From: Deltaproteobacteria bacterium | GTDB lineage: Bacteria > Desulfobacterota > GWC2-55-46 | Assembly: GCA_016234855.1 (NCBI GenBank) | Contig: JACRNO010000011.1 | Span: forward strand, 1 to 39,340 | Length of the DNA: 39,340 nt | Direction of reading: 5' to 3' | In this document: positions 31,963 through 39,340 of the stretch, one piece after another | How the letters are laid out: each line of letters starts with the position of its first letter | Numbering within the stretch: the stretch's first letter is position 1 | Position numbers and translations under genes: made by a program | The notes under the pieces: generated by a model | What the model was told of the DNA's origin: nothing | What the model saw: the letters and a program-made list of their open reading frames with translations, nothing else | Database searches by the model: none

Positions 31963-31978
31963 TGGCAATGTTATTGCA
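31963..31978 (+). promoter_or_regulatory. Sigma-54-type promoter of the chemoreceptor gene
   Basis: TGGCA-ATGTTA-TTGCA matches the -24/-12 sigma-54 consensus with the GG and GC pairs in exact spacing. It lies about 64 bases before the ATG at 32042, leaving a normal leader with GAGGAGG. It implies control by an enhancer-binding regulator, common for motility genes. No enhancer site was identified. Confidence 0.55.
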
Positions 31979-32041
31979 CTTAATATGGCTTAATCTTTTA
32001 CCAGATGCCATGTAGGGAAAGGGCATTATGAGGAGGCTGTA

Positions 32042-34186
32042 ATGAATCTTATAAAAAAGATGAGTATCAGGAATTTTCTGATGGGGATAGTCGGTCTGAT
32101 GGTGCTTGTGCTGGCGGCCCAGTCTGTCTACGGTTTTCTTGACGCATACAGGCAGGGCAGGGAGATAAAGCGGATAAACACGGCCAACGCCATGGCGGAC
32201 CATATCCTTGCCGCCGCCGGTGAAGAGGCGAAGGAGCGCGGCTATACCGCAACGGCCCTGTCAATGAAGACGGTGGTTGCCCCGACGCTTCGCGCCATGA
32301 TAAATGACGCCCGCAAAAAGGGCGATGCGGAGTATGCAAAGGCTTTGACGCTTGCCCGAACCCTCATGGCCAATGAGGGCGGCAAGTCGCCGCTTAAGGT
32401 CTCTTTTGAGAAGACCGCCGGGGCATACAAGGTGGTCGAGGCCGCTCGCGCCGAGGTCGACGGTCAACTCGACAAGGTCGAGAAGACCTACCCGGTGCAG
32501 GGCTGGGTCAAGCTTATGACCGCGCTCATAGAGGAGGGCGCGGACATGCGCCTTGCCGCGCTTACGTCCGGCGGCGAGACAAGCCAGACCGCGGGAGAGG
32601 CCATGCGCCTGAACCTTGAGGTCAAGCAGGCGATATGGCTTGCGAGCGAGTACGCCGGCAGGGAGCGCGCGGCGGTAGGTAATCTCTTAAGCTCCGGCGC
32701 TCCGATGGACGCCGTTGTGCTGGACAAGCTCCACTCCATGCGCACGGTCGTGGACATCAATCTCAGGCCGATATTCCGCCTGCGCGATATGAACAACGCC
32801 GACCCGGAGGTGCTGAAGAGCATCACTCGGATGGAGGCGGTCTTCCTCGGCAGTTTCGAGCAGGTGCGAAAAGACGTCTACGGGGCGGGGCAGAGCGGAA
32901 AGTACCCGATTGACGCAGGGAACTGGATACGCGAATCTACCGAGGGCATCGACTCGATAATCGGCGTCTCGCATGCCGTGAGCGCGGCCGTGGACGCCAG
33001 GTATGCCGACCTTGCCGCATCCGAGCGCGCGGTCTATCTCTCTTCCGCCGTCATGGGCCTGATCATCCTCCTCGGAGTCGTCTCTCTCTTCGTAATAAAG
33101 TCGAAGGTCGTCACGCCGATGCGCAACCTCAACAACGAGATAATCGAGATAGAAAGGACGGGCGAGATCAGCAGACAGGTCGTGGTGGCCTCGGACGACG
33201 AGGCCGGTCAGATTGCAACGGCATTCAACCGGATGATGGAGAAGTTCCACAACGTCATCAGGGAGATTCACGCCTCCACCGAGCGGCTCGCCTCCTCGTC
33301 CGAGGAACTTTCCGCTTCCGCGACGCAGATAGCGGCGGGGAGCGAGTCGCAGGGGGCGCGTGCCACGCAGGTATCCACGTCATCGCAGGAGATGAGCACG
33401 ACGATTATCGAGGTGGCGAGGAACGTATCAAGCGCCTCGGACGCGGCCAGGGACGCAAGCGCGGTCGCCACAAAGGGCGGCAAGATAGTCTCGCGCACAA
33501 TCGAGTCGATGAACGGGATTTCACGGAACGCAAAGGAGTCGAGCGTCCTGATATCGACCCTCGGGGCCTCCTCCCGCGAGATAGGCAACATAGTGAGCGT
33601 TATCAATGATATCGCCGACCAGACGAACCTCCTTGCGCTCAACGCCGCAATCGAGGCCGCCCGCGCTGGCGATCAGGGGCGCGGGTTCGCGGTCGTGGCC
33701 GACGAGGTGAGAAAGCTCGCCGAGAAGACCATGACGGCAACGAAGGAGATAGGGGCGATGATTTCGACGATGCAGAACGGGACGGCAAAGACGATAACCT
33801 CGATGGAAGAGGAGGTGCGCGCGGTCGAGGAAGGTGTCAGCCTCGCCACCGAGGCCGGAAGGGCGCTTGACGAGATAGTCTCCAAGGTGGACGTCGTGAC
33901 CTCGATGATACACCAGATGACCGCGGCCATGGAGCAGCAGTCCGCCGTGACAGAGCAGATAAGCGGCGATATCGAGTCGGTCGCCGGCGTCATATCCGAG
34001 ACCACGGCGAGCGCGCGCCAGATAGCCATGGCCAGCGCCGAGATGGCCGAGCTTGCCGCGAGCCTCAAGTCCACGGTCGAGATATTCAAGGTCGCGGGCG
34101 GCCGCAAGGAAGAGGCAAAGCCGGAGAAGAGCAAGGTCAGACACAAGGTGGTGCGCATGCCCCGCGAGGCGCTGGCCGCGCATTAA
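32042..34186 (+). CDS. Methyl-accepting chemotaxis protein
   Basis: A 714-residue chemoreceptor. A first membrane helix (about 12-30) and a second (about 335-357, [19 protein letters not shown]) bracket a helical periplasmic domain of about 300 residues. The [11 protein letters not shown] segment near 61 recalls NIT-type (nitrate/nitrite-sensing) domains, but this is weak. HAMP follows at about 358-410, then a long coiled signalling domain with the hairpin tip [21 protein letters not shown] (read in two parts) that binds CheA and CheW. No C-terminal CheR-docking pentapeptide is seen. It is a host gene with its own sigma-54-like promoter and a terminator downstream. Confidence 0.9.
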   Translation: MNLIKKMSIRNFLMGIVGLMVLVLAAQSVYGFLDAYRQGREIKRINTANAMADHILAAAGEEAKERGYTATALSMKTVVAPTLRAMINDARKKGDAEYAKALTLARTLMANEGGKSPLKVSFEKTAGAYKVVEAARAEVDGQLDKVEKTYPVQGWVKLMTALIEEGADMRLAALTSGGETSQTAGEAMRLNLEVKQAIWLASEYAGRERAAVGNLLSSGAPMDAVVLDKLHSMRTVVDINLRPIFRLRDMNNADPEVLKSITRMEAVFLGSFEQVRKDVYGAGQSGKYPIDAGNWIRESTEGIDSIIGVSHAVSAAVDARYADLAASERAVYLSSAVMGLIILLGVVSLFVIKSKVVTPMRNLNNEIIEIERTGEISRQVVVASDDEAGQIATAFNRMMEKFHNVIREIHASTERLASSSEELSASATQIAAGSESQGARATQVSTSSQEMSTTIIEVARNVSSASDAARDASAVATKGGKIVSRTIESMNGISRNAKESSVLISTLGASSREIGNIVSVINDIADQTNLLALNAAIEAARAGDQGRGFAVVADEVRKLAEKTMTATKEIGAMISTMQNGTAKTITSMEEEVRAVEEGVSLATEAGRALDEIVSKVDVVTSMIHQMTAAMEQQSAVTEQISGDIESVAGVISETTASARQIAMASAEMAELAASLKSTVEIFKVAGGRKEEAKPEKSKVRHKVVRMPREALAAH

Positions 34187-34225
34187 TGGGCGAGCTTTTT
34201 ATATGCGGCAGTGACCGGTGTTTCC

Positions 34226-34257
34226 AAAGGCCTTCCTGTAAAAGGGGGCCTTTTTTA
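34226..34257 (+). terminator. Intrinsic terminator after the chemoreceptor gene
   Basis: AAAGGCC (34226-34232) pairs with GGCCTTT (34247-34253) around a 14-base loop and runs into a tract of six T. It lies about 40 bases after the chemoreceptor stop. Confidence 0.7.
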
Positions 34258-34327
34258 TTCTGCCTCAAGGTCTGATGCCCCGCAGCTTGCTACGGGTTTT
34301 TTCGGGTCGCCCGCGCCCCTTGATTAA

Positions 34328-34475
34328 CTAAAAAGGGGAGGAGTGAAGTAACCCCCTCTTTTTAAAGAGGGGGCAGGGGGAGTTATGTTTGAAGTGCCGT
34401 AAGACTAACCCCTCCCAGCCTCCCCTTTAAAAAGGGGAGGAGAAAGACAAGAACCCCCTCTTTAAAAAGAGGGCG
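34328..34475. repeat. Cluster of GC-rich palindromic hairpins
   Basis: Three hairpins are packed together: CCCCCTCTTT-TT-AAAGAGGGGG (34352-34373), CCTCCCCTTT-AA-AAAGGGGAGG (34419-34440) and CCCTCTTT-AA-AAAGAGGG (34456-34473), joined by related single-sided pieces such as AAAAGGGGAGGAG at 34331-34343. They are of the same type as the repeat inside the tape measure gene. The remaining sequence from 34476 to 34761 has no recognisable gene. Confidence 0.7.
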
Positions 34476-34761
34476 TAATCTCCTGCCCTTGATTTACGGT
34501 CTTATAGTGCTAAAATTAAGGAGTTGCCTTGATATCGAGCGCGCTGCCTTTGGCGCGGATATCCTGTTTTACCCTTCCTGACCACCTGTGCAACGCATCC
34601 CCGACCAGCTCGAAATCCGTAATATCCAATGACAGCCGCAGGCGCATCCGCGCCCGCGTTGGCGATGAATTGTCAGTTGTGGCCGATTGCCGGTTAGCGA
34701 TGGTTGACAACCGGCGATTGATGACGGTTCTGTCATTCCATACGTTCCGAGGGTTTTATAA

Positions 34762-35082
34762 TTGAAGCGGATTACGAATTCTCTATTGATAAAGAAGGCC
34801 TTTATTGCCCTTGCTGCGGTGCTCCTGCCCGTGGTAGTGGCCTTCATATACAACTATCAGAGCAATAAGGCCTTTCTGAAATCCAACTCGCTGAATGCCC
34901 TTACGGCAATCGCCGAGGCGTACGAGGGGCAGGTTTACCAGTTCATGGAGCTGTCCAGGCGCAGGGCGCAGGATTTTTCAAGCGACGGGTTTGGCCACGA
35001 ACGAGACAGGGTTGGGCAGGGATGTCTCCGCCGAACCGTTTTTCCGCGAAGGCAGGCGCGTTATCACGCTACAGGAGCTTAA
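34762..35082 (+). pseudogene. Hybrid histidine kinase, N-terminal fragment
   Basis: TTG at 34762, eight bases after GAGGG, starts MKRITNSLLIKKAFIALAAV with a membrane helix at about 12-30, followed by the beginning of an extracellular Cache-like sensor (AIAEAYEGQVYQFMELSRRR). Similarity ends at DFSSDGF near 34990. Beyond that the frame reads to 35082 without similarity, while the sensor resumes in another frame with ATNETGLGRD. A piece of the sensor domain is missing between. Confidence 0.7.
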
Positions 35083-35850
35083 AACGCCGTCCGGCAGGCC
35101 GGAGCTTGCCGTGGCCGCGCCTGTCAGGGATAATAATACGGGCGTAACGCTCGGGGTCTTAGTAAATTTTATGGAGTTTTCCGAGCTTAACAACGTTCTT
35201 TCAGGCGCGCTGAGCAAAGACCTCGGCGCCGTCTCCTGGCAGAAGGGGCGGTTGAAGACGATGGAGATATATCTTGTCAACAAGGATATGCTCATGGTCA
35301 GCGAGAGCGTGTCCGTCAATGGCAACAACAATAAGATGCTTTCGCAGAGGGTCGATACCGGGGTTGTCAAGGCGTGCATAGAGAGGCAGGAGGAGATATC
35401 CGACTTTTACACCGGCTACAGGGGAACGAGCGTGGCCGGGGCCTCCATGTGCCTGCCCTTGATGCGTTGGACGCTTCTTGTAGAGGTTGCCGAGGAAGAG
35501 GTCTTTGCGCCGCTTGGCTCGATGAAGCAGAGCGCCGTTGCCGCGGCTGTAATAGTCCTGGGGATAGCCGGCGTGCTTTTCCTTGCCTTTTACAAGGTTG
35601 TCGTCGCGAGGCTTCTGGCCCTCGGAGAGGCCGCAGGCAGGGTGGCGCGGGGTGAATATGACGAAGTCGTGCCGATAGTATCGGCTGACGAGATAGGCGC
35701 GCTGGCCGAGTCGTTCAACCGGATGGCCTCGGAGGTGAAAAGGCGAGAGGTCATAATCAGCCAGAGCGAGGAGAGGCTGCGGGCCATAATAGACAACTCC
35801 ACCACCGTGATATATCTCAAAGGGCTTGACGGCAGGTACAAACTGATGAG
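34994..35850 (+). pseudogene. Hybrid histidine kinase, middle fragment (Cache-like sensor, HAMP, start of PAS)
   Basis: This frame reads ATNETGLGRDVSAEPFFREG, the second half of a Cache-like domain with TPSGRPELAVAAPVRD and IYLVNKDMLMVSES. A membrane helix follows (about 35535-35600, VAAAVIVLGIAGVLFLAFYK), then HAMP (EAAGRVARGEYDEVV, EIGALAESFNRMASEV) and the start of a PAS domain (IIDNSTTVIYLKGLDGRYKLM). There the frame breaks; the next piece resumes as IFPTEQASSMRAND in the original frame, and the part in between, usually about 20 residues, is missing. The frame itself continues without similarity to 35977. Confidence 0.75.
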
Positions 35851-35877
35851 ATATTCCCAACCGAGCAGGCATCAAGC

Positions 35878-38097
35878 ATGCGCGCCAACGATATGCAGGT
35901 CATTCAGACGCGCAAGCCGCACGAGTTCGAGGAGACGGTCACGCAGAGCGACGGCCTCCATTACTATATTTCCGTAAAGGTTCCCATCTTTGACGCGTTC
36001 GGCGAGCCGTCCGGTGTCTGCGGCATCTCCACGGATATAACCGAGCGCAAGCGCATGGAATCCGGGCATAGGCTTGTGCAGATCATCTCCGAGACATTGA
36101 GCGAGTCTGTAGACTTTACCGACGCCCTCGCCCTTACGGTGCGCAAGGTCTGTGAGATGACCGGGTGGGGTTTCGGAGAGGTGTGGGTCCCGAACTCGGA
36201 TGAGAGCGGCTTGAGCCTCAGGTACTGTTCGCTGTGCGGCGCCGACCGCATGGACGAGTGCCGGCTCCATGAGCCGAACAAAGGTCTTACGCTGCTGCTG
36301 CCGGGTACGGGTCTGCCGGGCAGGGTCTGGGCCTTGAAGAGGGTGGAATGGGTGCGGGACGTCTCTGTGGACGGAGATGTCTTCCTTCGCGCGCCGGCCG
36401 CCCTTGAAGCGGGGTTGCGTTCGTGCGTGGGCATGCCTGTCGTATCGGACGGCAGGGTACTTGCGGTCATGGTCTTTTTCATGCCCAACGCAGGCGCGCT
36501 GGGGGAGAGTTACGTCAATATGCTCACGGACGTCTCGGACCAGGTTGGGGCGATGCTCGGACGCAGGCTCGCCGAGGTGAGGCGGCGCGAGGTAATGCGG
36601 CGCTACGAGGAACTGGTGAATAATATCTCGGTCGGGGTCTACAGGAGCCTGCCGAGTCCGGATAACAAGCTCGTGGAGGCGAACCGGGCAGTGGTGGATA
36701 TCTTCGAGGCCGGTTCAAGGGGGGAGATGCTCGCGCACAGCCTCATGGAATTATGCAGAGACACGGCTCGCTGTATGGAGCTTGAGGCGGAACTCATGAG
36801 TCAGGGTCATGTGAAGGGGGCCGAGTTGGACTTCGTCACGCTCAAGGGCAAGCCGCTGCGGATATCCATCACGGCGGTGAAGAAGGAGGACAGCGACGGC
36901 AACGTCTATTTTGACGGCATAATGGAAGACGTAAGCGAGAAGAGGCTTCTGGAAGAGCAGTTCCGCCACGCGCAGAAATTAGAGGCCGTGGGCAGGCTTG
37001 CCGGCGGCATGGCCCATGACTTCAACAATATACTGACCGCCGTCATCGGGTACGCGAACCTCGTTAAGATGAAGTGCGGCGGCAACGAGACGGTAAGCTC
37101 GTTTGCCAGGCATATACTGACGCTTTCCGACAGCGCGACAGCGCTCACTCAGGGGCTGCTGGCCTTCAGCAGAAAGAGGCCCCTTTCGCTCCAGCCGGTC
37201 GATATGAACGATCTCGTGGGGAATGCCGGAAAGATGCTTGCAAGGCTCATAGGCGAGGATATAGAGGTCAGGATAAACCGCGCCGAAGGCGAACTCATGG
37301 TCATGGCCGATAACGCGCAGATGGAACAGGTGCTGATGAATCTGGCCACCAATGCCAGGGACGCCATGCCCAAGGGCGGCAGGTTGACGATAACCACTTC
37401 CGCCGTCGATATTGATCGGGAGTTCGTCTCAAGCCACGGTTACGGGACCCACGGTGCCTTTGCGCAGATTGTCTTCGAGGATACCGGAACGGGCATGGAC
37501 AAGGATACGTGCGAGCATATATTCGAGCCCTTCTTCACCACAAAGGAGGTCGGCAAGGGCACGGGGCTCGGGTTGGCGATGGTCTACGGGACGATAAAAC
37601 AGCACGACGGTTACATAAACGTCTATAGTGAGCCGGGCAGCGGCACTACCTTCAGGATATACCTGCCGCTTGTCGCGGCTGCCAAGCTATCGACGGCGGC
37701 AATGGACGAGCCTGACGAGTCCTGCCGCGGTACGGAAACGATACTGCTTGCCGAGGACCAGCCCGATGTGCGGGAGATAACGAGGAGGCTCCTTGAGGAG
37801 TTCGGTTATATAGTGATAGAGGCGGCCAACGGAGAAGAGGCGTTGGCAAGATTCAGGGAGAAAAGCGAAGCGATAGACCTTCTCATGCTCGACATGAAGA
37901 TGCCGAAAAAGGGCGGGAGCGAGACGTATGAAGAGATTAAGAATATCAGAGGGGATACAAAGGTCATCTTCATGAGCGGATATTCGGAGGAGATTATGCA
38001 CTCGAAGGACAAGGACAAGAAGGTGTTTGATTTTATCTCGAAGCCCGTCTCTCCCGTCAAGATGCTTCGCAAGGTCAGGGAGGTGCTGGACAGATGA
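35878..38097 (+). pseudogene. Hybrid histidine kinase, C-terminal part (PAS, GAF, PAS, HisKA, HATPase, REC)
   Basis: Homology in this frame starts at about 35851 (IFPTEQASSM); ATG 35878 is only the first Met. Order of domains: rest of PAS to about 60, GAF-like (90-230), PAS (240-355), HisKA with the phospho-acceptor His in [12 protein letters not shown] (about 380), HATPase with NLATNARDAM, DTGTGMD and KGTGLGLAMVYG, and a receiver domain with LLMLDMKMPKKGG from about 665. It would autophosphorylate and pass phosphate to its own receiver or to the next gene's regulator. If translated alone from 35878 it could be a soluble kinase without its sensor. Confidence 0.85.
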
Positions 38098-39176
38098 AGG
38101 AGGGCGCCCCGGAAATACTGGTGGTCGACGACAACCCGTTCGTCCTGGAGACGACCACCCTGCTCCTGACGGCAAAAGGGTACAGGGCCGAGGGTTGCAA
38201 GGACGGCGCAGGCGCCCTTGAAAGCTTCAAGGCGAAGGCGTTTGACGCGGTCCTGACGGACGTGAAGATGCCCGGGATGACGGGCATAGACCTGTTAAGG
38301 GAGATACACGCCCTCGACAAGGTCGTGCCGGTCATCCTCATGACGGCCTATGCCGAACTCGACGTCGCGGTCAACGCCGTGAAGATGGGGGCGTTCGACT
38401 TCATCATAAAGCCCTATAAGTCCGATTACCTCATCCATGCCGTTGACAAGGCGGTCAACTACCACAGGCTCGTTCTCCTTGAAAGGGACTACAAAGAGAG
38501 GCTCGAAGAGGACGTGAGGAAGCGCACGGCCGAGCTTACCGCGGCCCTCGGGCTCGTTGAGGCGGCCAGCAGGGAGCTGACGCTGCGCCTGACGGCCGTG
38601 GCCGAGTACAGGGACACGGATACCGGCGCGCACATAAGGCGCATAGGGGAATATTCCGGTCTGGTCGCCTCAGGCCTCGGGCTTAAGCCGGATTTTGTAA
38701 AGAGCGTCACCTTCGCCGCCTGCATGCACGATATCGGCAAGGTCGGCATACCGGATGCGGTGCTGCTCAAGAAAGGCCCGCTCACGCCTGAAGAGTGGGT
38801 GGTGATGAAGACCCATACGACCATCGGACGGAATATGCTTGCCGGTTCGCCCTATCCCGGCATGAGGTTGGCAGAGTCCATAGCCCTGAACCATCACGAG
38901 AGGTTTGACGGGAGCGGGTACCCGAGGGGGCTCAAGGGGACGGATATCCCGATAGAGGGCAGGATTGTCATGCTTGTCGACCAGTATGACGCCCTTGTCA
39001 GCGTGCGCCCATATAAGCGGGCCCTCACGCACGAGGAGGCCGTAAGGATAATAACAGAGGGCGATGGCAGGACGATGCCCGAACACTTCGACCCGGATGT
39101 GCTTGCCTTGTTCCACAGGCTTGCGCCGGAGTTTGACGCCATCTATAAAAAGTATGGGGACGAGTATGACCATTGA
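38094..39176 (+). CDS. Response regulator with HD-GYP domain
   Basis: A 360-residue protein whose start overlaps the kinase stop (ATGA), so the two are a pair. The receiver domain (about 1-125) has EILVVDDNP and the phospho-acceptor Asp in [13 protein letters not shown] coiled linker (about 130-165) leads to an HD-GYP phosphodiesterase domain with [25 protein letters not shown], and [16 protein letters not shown]. Such enzymes break down cyclic di-GMP and lower it to favour motility, which suits the chemoreceptor gene nearby. The last 160 bases of the window after the stop show no gene. Confidence 0.92.
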   Translation: MKEGAPEILVVDDNPFVLETTTLLLTAKGYRAEGCKDGAGALESFKAKAFDAVLTDVKMPGMTGIDLLREIHALDKVVPVILMTAYAELDVAVNAVKMGAFDFIIKPYKSDYLIHAVDKAVNYHRLVLLERDYKERLEEDVRKRTAELTAALGLVEAASRELTLRLTAVAEYRDTDTGAHIRRIGEYSGLVASGLGLKPDFVKSVTFAACMHDIGKVGIPDAVLLKKGPLTPEEWVVMKTHTTIGRNMLAGSPYPGMRLAESIALNHHERFDGSGYPRGLKGTDIPIEGRIVMLVDQYDALVSVRPYKRALTHEEAVRIITEGDGRTMPEHFDPDVLALFHRLAPEFDAIYKKYGDEYDH

Positions 39177-39340
39177 GGCGGGCGCACGCCGGCCCGGCCC
39201 CAGTCCCGCGTATACCCTCTAATCGCCTTTTAATCTCCGCGCCTATATATTGTATAAAGCGTCGGCTTGCCGTATGGGCCGTCATCTGGTAACATCATTA
39301 TTAAACAAGCGGCCAAAGACGGGTGCGTATGCGGATACTG

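Noticed and set aside
31733-32203. Leftward 156-codon frame upstream of the chemoreceptor
   Set aside because: Overlaps the chemoreceptor start and the sigma-54-type promoter; no family pattern or convincing ribosome site.
34328-34475. CRISPR array
   Set aside because: The repeats are irregular palindromes without equal spacers, and no cas gene is present.

Overview
The window holds most of a tailed-phage prophage (about 1-31190, left end beyond the window) integrated next to the host tmRNA gene, followed by host chemotaxis and two-component genes (32042-39176). GC is fairly high, except for an AT-rich insert at about 14040-15540. Short palindromic repeats that read CCCCT...AGGGG or ATTCCCGC...GGAATCCAG, a sigma-54-type promoter, and a large hybrid histidine kinase paired with an HD-GYP response regulator suggest a Desulfobacterota or Nitrospirota-like anaerobe. 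That assignment is an inference from style, not from a marker gene.

Layout of the prophage. (1) 209-3519 is a defence module: a SIR2-domain NADase-type protein, a 47-codon overlapping small ORF, a HerA-type ATPase and a KTSC-domain protein, all translationally coupled. A 17-codon remnant follows that resembles the start of a type III-like DNA methyltransferase. (2) 3608-4600 is the control region: a leftward HTH/ORF6C-type repressor and a rightward promoter with a palindrome between -35 and -10. (3) 4598-8200 is the early region: a small membrane protein, a RecT-like annealing protein, a Mom-like DNA modification protein whose 3' end contains a tRNA-Gly(CCC)-like fold, SSB, a replisome organiser and a DnaC-like loader. 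(4) 8240-11573 holds a gpZ-like tail gene and two consecutive ParB-methyltransferase fusions (DPPY type and SPPY type). (5) 11566-20960 is packaging and head: terminase small and large subunits, portal, S49 protease with an internal scaffold start, decoration protein, capsid and head-tail joining. It is interrupted by a two-gene AT-rich membrane/exported cargo in the opposite orientation and an intrinsic terminator. (6) 20961-30995 is tail and lysis: tail tube, tail chaperones joined by a well-formed -1 frameshift signal, tape measure, tail tip proteins, GH108 endolysin, 3TM holin and a distal structural protein. (7) The right end abuts the 3' end of ssrA (31189-31541, minus strand), the likely attachment site. 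No integrase is visible; it would be expected left of the window.

The prophage combines an anti-phage system (SIR2-HerA) with anti-restriction DNA modification (Mom plus two methyltransferases). Terminase large subunit, portal and the host histidine kinase (twice) each show a missing internal segment with a frame change. Because both phage and host genes are affected, this could be real decay or deletion errors in the assembly. Read support at these four junctions decides whether the prophage can be functional.
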